Assembly (NCBI GenBank): GCA_963580455.1
Contig: OY756968.1
Span: 6,671,544 to 6,735,543, forward strand
Direction of reading: 5' to 3'
Source: Euonymus europaeus
Lineage: Eukaryota; Streptophyta; Magnoliopsida; Celastrales; Celastraceae
Length of the DNA stretch: 64,000 nt
The notes beneath the pieces were generated by a model, which was given only the letters and a program-made list of their open reading frames with translations, did not search any database and was not told where the DNA came from. Each line of letters starts with the position of its first letter. The first letter of the stretch is position 1. The position numbers and the translations under genes are program-made. Positions 34,810-46,606 of this stretch are shown piece after piece.

Positions 34810-35118
34810 ATATATATTTATTAGATGTTAGATGTTATTGGAAGATATGTTTTTGCTGATATGAATGTATTGAAAGATGCGTTTCTGTGTAATTGAGGTG
34901 CGATCCACAATTAGTTGTAGTAGGGAAATTATGAAGGAATGGAAAGTTAGTGGTGTGACTAATGAGATTGTATTGGGAGATGTGTTTTACTGATATGACT
35001 ATATTGAGAGATGTGTTTGTGCTAATGTGGTTGTATTGAGAGATGTTTTTTTGTATAATAGAGGTGGGATCCATTATATGTGTTTAATGGATCATTAGCA
35101 CTTTCACCATCATGAGTG
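34810..35118. mobile_element. Third copy of the tandem-repeat MITE family
   Basis: The unit TATTGGGAGATGTGTTTT-GCTGATATG recurs four to five times, imperfectly, between about 34836 and 35060. It is the inverse of the AACACGTCTCCCAATA unit in the 26.2 and 27.6 kb elements. The right end, read in reverse, is GCACTCATGATGGTGAAAGT and then GCTAATGATCCATTA, which parallels their left ends. No clear target duplication was found, so the limits are approximate. Confidence 0.5.
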
Positions 35119-35329
35119 CCCTTTTTGGGCTATTAGGTCAACAATAAAATTAAAAAAAATTACGTAAGTTGATTAAATGCTTGTTGTGGTTTATGTCTTG
35201 TTTGATGTGCGTGCCTTTATCTTTTTAAGATGTGCGACACAAAAAAAAATTCCAAATGCTTCGCTGAGCACCCGCAATTGGCCATTTTTGCTAAGGCATT
35301 AGTGGCATAAAGTGGAATTTAGCTGGGTC

Positions 35330-35526
35330 ATTAGACACTATTCATGCAACAATATGTTAAGTTTGTTGTGCTCTTTTTAATTTGTATGGGCCTTGCTGAC
35401 ATGATTAAGATACAATCTTTAGCTAATTTCGTGAGTTAAGATTGATCATATCAGTTAGGTACTTCACTAGGGTTTTCTTGCTATATACGTGCCTCATATA
35501 TATGGCCACTAATAACCTTAGCTTTT
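35330..35526 (+). repeat. LTR-like fragment A at the LINE 5' junction
   Basis: This 200 bp block aligns by eye (roughly 70%) with 42095-42260. Shared words are GGCCTTAG/GGCCTTGC, CAATCTTTA-CTAATTT-GTG, AGGATTTTCTT/AGGGTTTTCTT and ATAACC-CTTAG. The other copy lies in a longer LTR-like sequence. It stops abruptly where LINE ORF1 begins, so the junction near 35527 is a truncation or insertion point. Confidence 0.55.
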
Positions 35527-37018
35527 GAAACTCACATATTCTAATGATGATGAAGGAGAATTTCTGGAGGATGCCGATGCTGAGGACTGTCCAGTAATAT
35601 ATGTGTCTAGAGAGGAGAAGATTCGGCTCCGTTCTCCTTGGCAACAAACCTTGATTATTAAACTTCTTGGGCGTACAATAGGATACAATTTCTTGCTCAG
35701 GAGAATAATGGTTCTCTGGCGTCCTAAAGCTCACATAGAGTTGGTGGCTATTGGGAATGATTATTTTTTGGTGAAGTTTGCGTCAAAGGATGATTTTGAT
35801 TTTGCAAAATTTGAAGGACCTTGGATGATAATGGATCATTACTTAACAGTTCGTGACTGGTATCCAAATTTTGATCCTGAGCAAGACAGTATGGAACGAC
35901 TTTTGGTTTGGGTGCGTATTCCATGTCTTCCAATAGAGTATTATGATCATGCTTTTCTCATGAAAATTGGTGGAATAATAGGAAAGCCAGTACGGATTGA
36001 TGCAGCAACGCAGACTGTTACTAGGGGCAAGTTTGCTCGTTTGTGTGTGGAGGTGGATCTCACTAAGCCACTAGTTGCTAGATTCAAGTTGCGACGTCGT
36101 GTTTGCAAAATTGAGTATGAAGGGATTCATCTAGTCTGCTTTGGATGTGGTATGTATGGCCATAGGAGAGAACAATGTTTATCGGAGGGTGGGAGAGCTC
36201 CGGCAGAGCATGGAGAGATTCCGATGGCGTATGAGAGAGGAGATTGTCACCAGGAAAGGAAAGAGGAATTAATTGTCCAACCAAAAATCTTGGATAGTTT
36301 TGGGCCATGGATGCTAGCAACGAATAAGTCTCGACGTAATTATAGGAAGCAAAATACCAGTGTGGCTAAAGGAAATGAGAGGGATACTAGTTTGGACATT
36401 ATTTCAAAATCACGGAATACTCGGGATTTTGTTGGGGAAAAGCCGAGGTTTGCTGTGCTTGATTTAGCTAAGGATCAAGGGGAGGATATTGTTGTGGGTC
36501 GAGGGTTGGAGGATGTAAGGGATCTGGGCTTTTCTGTGGGCCGTGAGAGATTCCGTTTTGAAAAGGGCCAGAGTAGTGGGAAGAAGCCCAATGGGCATAA
36601 TGGTATTAAAGACTCTGCAGAGCCTAGGGATCAGCCTGGGATAATTCCTTCTAAGGGAGTAACTTTGAATGGAGTTGGTTTGAATGATGTTCTGCATCCA
36701 AAAGATCAGATAAGATCCAGGCGTGTAGCTGCAGAGGATGACCATGTGTTGGTCAGAGGAACTCATCGGGGTATGAAAATTGTGCGTACTGTGGTTCAGA
36801 ATGATAAGGGTCCTATGTTTGAAAATCTTGATCTGCAGCAGGAATTGATCTCAAGTGGGGAGCATCATCAGGATCCTCCAAATGATGATCTTATGGTTTT
36901 AGGTGAAGTTGGAGATGAAAGGGAGGTGGTACCTTTACAGAATAATACAATACAAGGGGAGGTTAACCCAAGAGTTGGAGCCAGTGTGGTTAGTATGGGG
37001 GATGGTAAAAAAGCTTGA
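35527..37018 (+). pseudogene. LINE ORF1 protein (DUF4283 and CCHC knuckle), 5' truncated
   Basis: An open frame of 497 codons. The N-terminal DUF4283 domain includes PWQQTLIIKLLGRTIGYNFL and GPWMIMDHYLTVRDWYPNF. The zinc-knuckle-like CFGCGMYGHRREQC follows at about residue 210, then a long low-complexity tail. This is the usual plant L1 ORF1, which coats the RNA. There is no in-frame ATG near the beginning (the frame opens at TTG), so the natural start has been lost. Confidence 0.88.
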
Positions 37019-37104
37019 AGGCTTTTTGTTGATTTGCGTAGCAGTATCCCTGTTAGCTCTTAGTTTTATGAGGTTCTTGTTGTCTGTTATCCTCTATCGT
37101 ATTT

Positions 37105-40100
37105 ATGGATTGTCTAATTTGGAATTGCCAGGGAGCGGCTTCGAAAGAGTTTGGTCGTACCCTTAAGGAGTTGTTGAAGTTGTATAAGCCAGGAATTTTA
37201 GGTTTATTGGAACCTAAAGTAAGTGGCTCTCAGGCTGATAGATTGTGCAATCAATGGAAGTTTGATAATTGGGTTAGAGTGGAGGCCTTTGGCTTTAGTG
37301 GGGGTATTTGGATTTTTTGGAATGATAGCTTCCGAGTTGAGGTTCTTCGGTCTAATCCCCAATTTATTCTTCTTCGTGTGAAGTATGGGTTTACTCAAAG
37401 TTGGCTTCTTTCAGTGGTTTATAGGAGTCCTGATTATGGGCTTCGTAATAATTTATGGAGGGATTTAGATAGAGCATCATTTGAGTCTGATGAACCTTGG
37501 TTAGCTGTTGGAGACTTTAATTCCGTTGTCTCTACTACTGAAGTTAGTTCCAATAATCGTGGGATTAGCAAGAGAAGCTCGGGATTTGTAAATTGGATTT
37601 TTGAACAGGGCTTGGTGGATTTGAGGTTTTCAGGTCCTATTTTCACTTGGAGTAGAGGTCTTCATGGGAGTACTTATAAAGGTGCTAGGCTGGATAGAGC
37701 TCTTTGTACTGGAAGTTGGCGTGAGCTATTTGGGAATGCTTTTGTAGTGCATCTTCTCAAGCATCAATCGGATCATGCACCGCTTTTGGTTCGTTTCCAG
37801 CAAAATCAACAAGTTTGGAGTAGGAATCGTTTTTGTTTTCAGGCAGCTTGGTTAACGGATCCCAGTTTGAGAATGACAGTTCAGAACGCTTGGCAAGGGG
37901 GGAGTTCTTTTGTTTCCAATAATACTCAAATGGCCTCTGTGCTCCAGCAGTGGAGTTATGTGAATTTTGGATGTATTTTTCGTAAGAAGAAACGCTTATG
38001 GGCAAGAATTGGTGGTGTTCAGCGGCTCTTGGCTTGCCGTTATTCTAAAAGATTACATGATTTGGAGAGGCGCCTAAAAAGGGATTCAGATGATGTTTTG
38101 TACCAGGAGGAGTTGCTTTGGTACCAAAAGTCGAGGGAGAATTGGATTGTGTCTGGGGACAGAAACACTAAGTTCTATCATGCCTCAACTATTATTAAAA
38201 GAAATCGAAATCGAGTGGACGCTTTGCGAAGTGAAGTGGATGGGAATTGTTGGGTTTCTGATTCGGGTGGTTTGCAATCTTTGGTGAGTGACTTTTGGCA
38301 GAATTTATTCCAGGGGGAAGGAGGTGGGGATGTTTCGCTGGCTTTGAGAGGAGGATTTCCGGTGTTAAGTTATGCTCAAGCGTCTATCATTGAGGAGAAG
38401 TTTTCTACAGAAGAGATTAAACGAGCTCTCTTTGATATGGCTCCTTTTAAGGCTCCGGGTCCGGATGGATTTCATGCGGGTTTCTATCAACAGATGTGGT
38501 ATGTTATTGAGGAGACGTTGGGTAGTTTTGCTATGAAATTTTTGGAAGACGGGAGTATGCCTGAAGGGGTTAATGATACGCTTATTGTGCTGATTCCCAA
38601 AGTTGAAAATCCTGAGGTCGTAAGTCAATTTCGCCCTATCAGTTTATGCAATGTGGGGGTATAAAGTGATTACTAAAGCCATGTCTAATAGACTGAAAAA
38701 ATTGCTCCCCTATATGGTTGCTCCGAATCAAAGTAGTTTTTTTCCGGGTAGACAAATTTCTGATAATATTATTGTATATCAAGAAGTCTTCCATTCTATG
38801 GGAAATAAGAAACATGGTGTTGGATATATGGCTCTCAAAATTGATCTGGAGAAAGCCTATGATCATTTGTCTTTGGATTTTATTCAGGATACCTTAGTTG
38901 AGGCGGGGTTGTCAGAGTCTTGGATTCGAAACATTATGAGCTGTCACAACATCGAGGATGTCCATTGTTTGGAATGGTAAGCAACTGGAGTGGTTTAAGC
39001 CAAGTCGAGGCATCAGACAAGGGGATCCTATTTCCCCGTATATTTTTGTGTTGTGTATGGAGAGGTTGGGCCATCTAATTACTAGTGCAGTTAATGGAGG
39101 GGATTGGAGAAGTATAAAATTAGCTCGACATGGTCCGGTTCTTTCCCACTTATTTTTTGCGGATGACTTAGTCCTTTTTGCAGAGGCAAATGTCGATCAA
39201 ATGCGTACAATTATAAAATGTTTGGATTTATTCTGTGCTAGTTCCGGTCAGAGGGTGAGTGTGTTGAAGTTTCAGCTCATTGTTTCAAAGAATGTCGAGC
39301 AAGAGGTGGCATTGGAGCTCTCCAGGGTGTCAGGAATACCTTTGACTACTAACTTGGGTCGATATCTTGGTACGCCATCGATCCATGGACGTGTTAATGC
39401 AAGTAATTATCATCAGTATGTGGTGGAGAGAGTTACTTCTCGGTTAGAAGGGTGGAAGACCCGTTATTTATCCTTTGCTGGAAGGGTGACTTTAGCTAAG
39501 TCGGTTCTTACAACTATTCCTTTGTATGTTATGCAAACAAGTTTGCTGCCCAAGGAAATTTGTCTTACCATTGAAAAGCTTGTGCGAAAATTTATTTGGG
39601 GTGGGAATGATGATAAGGTTCATGTAAGCCTTATTAATTGGGATAAGGTTACCTCTCCAATTGAAGAAGGTGGGCTCGGGATTAGGCGGATGAACCAGAT
39701 GAATCAAGCTTTTTTGGCTAAACTTGGATGGCGGTTAATCCATGACAGGGAGAGTTTATGGGCGCAAGTTCTTTCTTCTAAATACCTGTACCGTGAGGCT
39801 GGTATTTCAGCTTTTCAAGTCAAACATGGATGTTCTTGCATTTGGAGGGGTATTGCTCATGCTAGTGGATTGTTGAAACAAGGGGTGAGGAGTTTGGTTC
39901 GTAATGGCAAAAAGACTTGCTTTTGGATTGACAAATGGCTAGGAGACGTGCGCCTGATTGAGGTTAGTCTAAAGCCTCTCAGTTTGGTTGAGCAGTACCG
40001 TACGGTAAGTAGTTATTAGAGGATTGGCATGGGCTGGGATTGGAGCCAATTAAAAGATTTGCTGCCGGATTATGTCGTAGATAAGCTTGCGGCTTTCTTT

Positions 40101-41234
40101 GTGAGGGAGGATACATCGATCTCAGATGGTATTTGTTGGGGGATATCTACTACAAGTAATTTTACTGTGAAGTCGGCCTATAATGCATCCGTTGGTCTGG
40201 AGGTCTCAAACGAAAATAGCCCTTGGATTGCTATATGGAAGCTGCGGGTTCCCCAACGAGTTCGGGCTTTCCTTTGGCAAGTAATGCATCAACGAATAAT
40301 GACTAATGAAGAGAGATTGAAGGGCTCTTTCACTAGTAATCCGTATTGTACTTGCTGCCCAGGTTTGGTGGAGGATTTGAACCATCTATTTCGACAATGC
40401 CCTATGACTGTCTTGATTTGGTCTAGATTGTTATCTCTGGAGGAGTTGCAGCGGCAGACTTAGTTGGGATTTCGGGAGTGGCTATCTGAGAACCTTACAA
40501 AACCTATTCCTTGTGACTGGGCTGACACATGGGCGCCTGTATTTGCAGTGGTATTATGGTGGATTTGGCGTTGGAGGAATGAAGTTGTGTTTAATGATAA
40601 GAGAAGCACGCTGGAAGTGAAGCTTGTCGTGTTGAAGAACTTCATGGCTGAGGTGGAAAGAGCTTTTAAAAGAGATGTCCAGGTTGTTGATAAGGGAAGT
40701 GAGTGGAAGCTTGTTGCGTGGGAGCACCCCTCTGATGGTTGGGTTGCCCTCAATACAGATGGTTGTTGTAAGGGGAGGACTCGAAAGGCTGGAGCAGGTG
40801 GACTAATTAGAGACTTCCAAGGGAGGTGGAAGGTGGGTGTCATGGTGAATCTTGGTATCTGTAGCCCTATTGAAGCAGAGTTATGGGTGGTTCTTCATGG
40901 ATTGACCCTTGCATGGGATAATGGATTTCGAAGAGTGGTTCTTCAAACAGATTCTCTTATGGTGGCTAATTGGCTCAAGGAAGGGAAGTCTCCTACGTTG
41001 TGTTTTGCGAACTTGATTCTGGAGTGCCTTTCTCTATTAAGTAGAGATTGGGAAGTTCAAATTACCCATGTGTTTCGAGAGCAGAATAGATGTGCAAATC
41101 TCTTGGCTTCAGAAGCTCTCAATTACCAAAAAGGCTTTAATATTATTCATCGAACTTCTAGGGTCATGACTAAGTTGCTTTGGGAAGATGTTATTGGGGT
41201 TAGTTTGCCCAGGAATGTAACGAGGATAGAGTAA
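37105..41234 (+). pseudogene. LINE ORF2: endonuclease, RT, zinc finger, RNase H
   Basis: ATG at 37105 begins MDCLIWNCQGAAS, the start of the EEP/APE-type endonuclease. WLAVGDFNSV and HQSDHAPLLV carry active-site residues (D-N and the terminal S-DH). The RT starts with FKAPGPDGFHAGFYQQMW. A frameshift near 38660 follows FRPISLCNV, another lies near 38960, and the catalytic FADDLVLFAEA comes after it. The zf-RVT region (WKLRVPQRVRAFLWQVMHQR, with CTCCPGLVEDLNHLFRQC) lies at 40200-40410. The RNase H (LNTDGCCKGRTRKAGAGGLI, QTDSLMVANWL) runs to 41234. TAG stops lie at 40017-40019 and 40461-40463 in an otherwise continuous frame. Inactive, but only moderately decayed. Confidence 0.92.
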
Positions 41235-41270
41235 TTGGTGTTGTTTTGGGTGTTCCCCCTCCTTGATATC

Positions 41271-41284
41271 AAAAAAAAAAAAAA
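41271..41284 (+). repeat. LINE poly(A) tail
   Basis: An A14 run, 37 bp past the RNase H stop, marks the LINE 3' end. The next bases (GGAACTTTC) belong to the interrupted DNA. Confidence 0.85.
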
Positions 41285-42796
41285 GGAACTTTCTAATTTA
41301 CATTGCAAAGACAACAACTTGTTTGCGATCCTACTTATCGCGATCTGTATAAGCTTACTCATGTGAAAAAAGGTACACAGGATCAATTCGTTGATCAAAG
41401 ATCCACAAATTTGAATGTAAGTAATAAATGTTTTTTTCAATGTTAATATTATATATAATTAGGAAATAAAATTTTAGATTACTATTAATTTTAACTTTGA
41501 ATTACAAAATTAAATTATCAACAAGTTAAAGAAGATGTCAGCCAAGCATCGAACTCTGATACTGATGTTTGTGTGCAACAATTTGTTGATGAGCAAGAAA
41601 GGTCGAGTCTACGCTCTTGGTTCAGAGGCGTTTCGTTTACGTTCCTCCTCATCAGTTTCATCCCACATCGAGTCTCATTCTCAAGAGTATTGTAAGGTTT
41701 TATTGTGTGACGCTATGCTTGATCAATGTAATATTCTAATTTAGAATAGTTGGGATTTGCATTAAGTTATAATGCAGATTGGTTTAAAGCTGAAGATCAA
41801 ACAAAGCTATCATATAACCTGCATGTACTCTACATGAGTACACAGAGATTCCAGGTAAGCTGCACGTAGCCTACATGCGCATCAGATTTTTGAAAACTTG
41901 CATTTTTGGTTTTACATGATTTGATTTTATGTGATAATTGGTAACTAATTTTATTTAATTAATTTATTTGCTTAAATTAGTTGATTGGAATAAAATCAAG
42001 TTTTTTTAGGAATGATTATCTCTCCTTATTAAGATTTATCTCTTTCATATTTTTAGAGATAATAATTTCCTTAAATTAAGGAAGTATTTCCTTATCTTTT
42101 TTTGGCCTTAGTCAAAAGATTAGAACACAATCTTTAACTAATTTTGTGGGTTATTATTGTGTATATCTTTTAGGTCGTTATCTAGGATTTTCTTAGTTCA
42201 TACATGTCATATATATTGTCTTTGATAACCGAACAACCTTAGGTTTTTTACTCGAATTTTGTTGAACCGAAAATTATTTTTGAACGAGTTTTTATGTTGA
42301 TAAAATTCATGCATTTTTGCGTTACACTTTGAGGGCATTCTTGTGTGTTCTCGAAACTTGAAGACTTTAGTGCGACTCTGGAGCATCGTGTGGAACGATC
42401 TACTTGTGGTTGGGTGTATCGAGTAAATCAAGCAAGAAACTAGTGTAGATTATGTGGATCCTAACTCTAGGGATATTCTTGTAACCCTTTGTGAATAGTG
42501 GATTGCTTCAAAGGTTGATGACTACAAACACCCGAGATTTTTTCTTGGATTGGATTTTTCTCGTAAATATTGTATGTCACACTATTTGATATTTTAGTAT
42601 TTAATTTTTCATGTACTACTTGTAGCAAGAGAGTTATGAGATATTGTGAATTCTCATAAACAATGTATTACATAGTAGGATCAGAAGATGGAGCAAATGA
42701 TAACAAGCGAACAACAGATGATTCAACAATATTTTGCAAAGATGGGGATACAACCTCCTACGGATGACGGTGAGGATAATAGGGAAACCCCGTGAT
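41285..42796 (+). pseudogene. CACTA (Ptta/En/Spm) transposase-associated protein, fragments
   Basis: Three coding-like blocks. At 41300-41418: DPTYRDLYKLTHVKKGTQDQ then FVDQRSTNLN, ending at a GTAAGTAA donor. At 41528-41690: KKGRVYALGSEAFRLRSSSS. At 42689-42795: KMEQMITSEQQMIQQYFAKM then GIQPPTDDGEDN and a stop. These match the C-terminal half of the Transposase_24 (Ptta/En/Spm) protein, whose family pattern is ELF--TH-KKGT-EFVD-RS, GRVYGLGS, and a glutamine-rich end. Blocks two and three are separated by LTR-like sequence. The N-terminal part is absent because the LINE adjoins. Confidence 0.7.
41750..42640 (+). repeat. LTR-like fragment B inside the CACTA remnant
   Basis: An LTR-type sequence between two transposase blocks. 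It contains GTGGATTGCTTCAAAGG, CCCGAGATTTTTTCTTGG and TTTCTCGTAAAT, the pattern of a Copia R/U5 region. Part of it (42095-42260) recurs at 35330-35526. Exact ends and target duplication are not clear; a solo LTR or a truncated end are both possible. Confidence 0.5.
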
Positions 42797-42959
42797 GATG
42801 ATGATTTTGTATGACGATGTTTTATGTTTTTGTATTTGTATTTGTTTATTTGACACATTATATGTATGAGTATTATACTATTGTATTTTTTATATATAAT
42901 TTCTTTTTTTATCCTATATTTTTAATATTATAGGCGTTAATTAAATATATATAAATGTA

Positions 42960-43385
42960 TATATTTTTTAAAAATTATTTCTTAATTTCTGATGGCATTT
43001 CCGTCACAAATCAATGACGGAAAATAAATCCGTCACAAATTTCCCAAAAATGAATTTGTGACTGTTTTAGTTTTCCGTCGTTCATTTGTGACAAAAAATT
43101 CTGTCACCAATTACCGACGGAATTGAATCCGTCACAAAATCATTTTCGTAAATTTGTGACTATTTATTAGAGATGGAAATGTTGTCGCTTAATACATTTC
43201 AAGAACGCGATTTTTGTGGCAGAAAATCGTTTCCAAATTAAATCCATCACTAAAACATCAACATAAATTGAGTCACAAATTCAGTCACTAAATTATTCGT
43301 CGCTAAAAAATCGTCACAAATTTTGTGACAGAGAGTTTTGTGACGTAAAAATTTTCATCACAAAAAATCTTATTTTCTAGTAATG
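42960..43385. mobile_element. CACTA 3' terminus with GTCACAAA subterminal repeats
   Basis: About ten GTCACAAAT/ATTTGTGAC units in both orientations fill this block. It ends TATTTTCTAGTAATG, the inverse of a CATTACTAGAAAA terminus (family form CACTACTAGAAAA, one mismatch). With the transposase fragments at 41.3-42.8 kb it makes the right half of an autonomous-type CACTA element, now broken by a LINE and an LTR. Its subterminal unit differs from the ACCGACGG unit of the 8.8-11.5 kb element, so it is a separate family. Confidence 0.8.
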
Positions 43386-43745
43386 GAAAATAGAGTTTAA
43401 AGCTGCAACATGTAGTTCTCAGTAACGGAGTTGCTGATGTAACTGTTCTTACAATTTTTTGATAGTATCCAACTGGGTGATTGTTAAATTTGGATATTAT
43501 TATTTAGTTATTTGGTTCTTGGATTGGGTTTTGTTTTGAGCTTGGTCCCTGCGCCTTGTTTATCGAGCAAGTTGGTAAGTTTGGACCAAAAGTTGTAACC
43601 CTAAAATTGGTTGTTGAGTGAAAAAAGGAGGAAACACTGCAGCTATGGACATAGGCACTGATTTGCCAAATTATGTTAAAATCTTGTGTGTCCTTGCTTG
43701 ATTTCGTTTGCGTTGTTTCAATCCTTGTTGACAAGTTGTAGTACC
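43386..43745 (+). mobile_element. Copia 3' remnant (3' UTR plus LTR)
   Basis: Starts right at the CACTA terminus and matches the 3' end of the 53-58 kb element: TGATGTAACTGTTCTTACA, GATAGTATCCAA, then GATTGTTAA and the LTR (43482 on), with TATTATTATTTAGTTATT, AGTTGGTAAG and GTTAAAATC-TGTGT. It is clearly diverged, so it is an older relative. The coding part is missing; the CACTA element probably inserted into its 3' UTR. Confidence 0.8.
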
Positions 43746-44229
43746 TTTGGCTTTGAAAGAGTAACTGTTACTTTGGCAAAAGAAACGAATGTCGAAAATT
43801 TTCAAACTCTGTTTGCGGTTTTTTCATTCTCATGAGTCCAAATACTTTGCTTACATGCATGACTTTTTTTTTCATCCTATTGTGCCCGTTGTGGTACATC
43901 AAAAAATCTTGCATACATTGTAAACTATAGAAAAGTGCTTTTAGGTGTTACTTTTTGTTAAACAGTGATGATGCCCAAACGACATCGTGCTACAACGGCA
44001 GGAATTCATAGCACCATTTTCTTTCTTTGATTTGACATAATTGTATTTCTTTATTTGTTTATCATTTGTTTATTTATTATTCTGTATATATGAGTGTATG
44101 TTGTATTCTTGCCGGTTAAGTTAATTAAAATATTTCTACTTCAGTTTTGTTCTTGAGTTTTGGATCTGTCTAGTTGCTTGATCCTCAACATTTTGTCATG
44201 ATATCAGAGGGAGGTTCTTGCTGAAAATA

Positions 44230-45615
44230 TGTTCTCCTTCTTTGCTTTCCCTTCTTGTGATGATGTCTTCGTCTTTTGCATCTATTGATACAACTGTGGT
44301 TGCTGTACCTTCTTCATCTACTGTTGCCCGAGTTCTGGATGATCCTTATCATCTTAGTAATGATGACTTCTCTACTCAGCAACTGATTTCTCTTGTCCTA
44401 ATCGGGGACAATTATCATGTCTGGAGTTGGGCTTTTCTTTGAGCACTTGATGCGTGCAACAATGGTGGTTTTGTTAATCCAAGTCTTATGAGTACTTGGA
44501 TTACCAATTTTGTTTCTCCTTCCATTGCTACCAGTGAGACCTACCCTTCATCGGCCAGGGAGCTTTGGCTTGATCTCAAGGATCGGTATTTACCTTCTAA
44601 TTGGCCACGTGTGTTTGAAATCACCAAGGCTATTGCTTCACAGCACAACTTCAAGGAAGTTTATCTGTGATCGATTATTACAATGTTTTGAAGTCTCTCT
44701 AGGGTGAACTTGCTCACTATAGAGCTTTGCCCACTTGCTCTTATGGATAGCTACAAGGTGTTATCACTTTTCAGGAAGATCAACGCACTTTGCAATTCTT
44801 AATGGGCTGTAGTGATTGTTATGCTGTTGTTCGCAGTCAGATACTCATGTATGATCCTTTGCCTAATGTAAAAAGGCTCTGGCTATTGTCTTATAGGATG
44901 AGCGCCAACGTATGATTACCACTGGGAGCACTATGAGTAATTCCTCTCCTTTTGCTGCTATGGCTTTTGCTGCTCAATCTCGTCCTTCTGCTGGGCGCGG
45001 GAGAGGTGATGCTTCTCGAGGTCGTCGCGAACCATTTTTATGTACTTATTGTGGCCGAATTGGTCATACCAAAGACCGATGCTATGCTCTAAAGGATATC
45101 ATTCTGATTATGCCAAGCGGTGTGCTAAGTCTTCATCTACTTCTCAAGTGCCTGAGATGGTTGCCAAGTCCACTTCAACATTTTTTAATCAAGTTTCCTC
45201 ACCCAGTGTTCCAAGTTCACGACCTCTATCCAACTTAAGTCTTTCTCTGGAGCAGTGCACTCATCTTCTTGTTTTTCTTAACTCTCAGAGTCAGTTTGGT
45301 AGTGCTTCTACAGTTTCAGTAGGTAGTGGCTCTTCTGATCCCACTCCACATGTCTCTTCTTTGTTGTCCTTAGCATGTAATTTTTCTACTTATTCCAACT
45401 TATCTCATTTATGTCTTGGATCATCGACATTTGATCACATTGTCTGTGATCTCAAGTGGTTCACTTCTTATGCTTCTTGTCCAAAATCTACTATCACGTT
45501 ACCTAGTGGTGAAAGACCTGTTGGCTGCCGTTGGCTTTACAAAGTGAAATTCTTGGCCAATATTTTAGTCAATGATATAGACTGGACTACACTGAGACAT
45601 TTTGTCCAGTAGTCA
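44230..45615 (+). pseudogene. Copia gag remnant with zinc knuckle, joined to RT start
   Basis: Pieces in different frames read LDDPYHLSNDDFSTQQLISL then GDNYHVWSWAF (the N-terminal gag block of one Copia group), ARELWLDLKDRYLPSNWPRV, and the knuckle CTYCGRIGHTKDRC at about 45040. At 45515 the sequence jumps to VGCRWLYKVKF, the start of RT. Stops and frameshifts are frequent. The jump marks the internal deletion of protease and integrase. Confidence 0.8.
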
Positions 45616-45779
45616 AGATGGTCACCATTCGAATGTTCCTTGCGATTGCTAGTGTACTCAAGTGGGAGCTTACACGGTGACCTTCATGAGGAAGTATATA
45701 TGAGCCTTCCTCCTAGTCTTTCATTGCCTGCCAAGTTTACTTCTACCTCTAATGTAGTTTGCAAGCTTAGGAAGATTGA

Positions 45780-46400
45780 TGCATCTCACACTCACACGGC
45801 CATATATTAGTTTCTATGTTAATCTTCTCAGTCAATACATGCAAGCTCCTACTACAGATCATCTTCATGGTGTCTACAGGATTCTCCATTGCTTAAAGGG
45901 CAGCACCGGGCGGGGATTGTTTATGCCTTCTCTGTCCACTCTCCAGCTCCACGCTTACAGTGATTCTGATTGGACTGCGTGTCCTGATTCTTGCTGTTCT
46001 GTAACCGGTTTCAGCTGCTTTCTTGATAGTTCTTTAATCTCTTGGAAGTCCAAAAAACAGTTTACTGTCTCAATATCCTCGGTCGAAGCTGAATATCGTG
46101 CTCTTGCTTCAACAACTAGTGAACTAGTGTGGCTCTCTTATCGGTTGACTGATTTTCAGCTTCATTATTCTCCTCCAATCCGGTTATTTTTTGATAATCA
46201 AGTTGCGATTCACATCGGCTCCAATCCGGTATTTCATGAACGGACGAAACACATTGAAGTCGATTGTCACTTCGTTCGCAAGAAGGTGTAGTTTGGTTTT
46301 CTCAAGTTAAAGCATATTCCCACTCAACATCAACCCAATGATTTATTAACCAAGGCCCTGAGTTCAGCTCAACTTCAATTTATTTTGGACAACATGAATG
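45780..46400 (+). pseudogene. Copia RT end and RNase H remnant
   Basis: The frame from about 45800 reads LTRPYISFYVNLLSQYMQAP, then LHAYSDSDWTACPDSCCSVT, SISSVEAEYRALASTTSELV, FFDNQVAIHIGSNPVFHERT and KHIEVDCHFVRKKV, before a TAG at 46291 where the family continues. Homology carries on past the stop (PTQHQPNDLLTKALS) to about 46400. These are the Copia RNase H signatures; the RT palm (YVDD) is missing. Confidence 0.85.
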
Positions 46401-46606
46401 TTGCTAACACCCAACCTTCCTCTTGCGGGGATGATGCCCAAACGACATCGTGCTACAAAGACGGGAATTCATAGCGTCATTTTCTTTCTTTGATTTGACA
46501 TAATTGTATTTCTTTATTTGTTTATCATTTGTTTATTTATTATTCTGTATATATATGAGTGTATGATGTATTCTTGCCCGTTAAGTTAACAAAAGTATTT
46601 CTGCTT

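Larger units (their letters stand above)
35527..41284 (+). mobile_element. LINE/L1 retrotransposon, 5' truncated, inactive
   Basis: A 5.76 kb non-LTR element with ORF1 (nucleic acid binding) and ORF2 (endonuclease, RT, zinc finger, RNase H), ending in A14 at 41271-41284. The first ORF1 codons are missing and LTR-like sequence adjoins, so the 5' end is truncated. No target duplication could be paired with the sequence after the tail. ORF2 has two frameshifts and two in-frame TAG codons. Confidence 0.92.

Noticed and set aside
35525..35527. TTG at 35525 as the natural start of LINE ORF1
   Set aside because: Plant LINE ORF1 starts with ATG; the position coincides with a junction to LTR-like DNA, so truncation is the better explanation.
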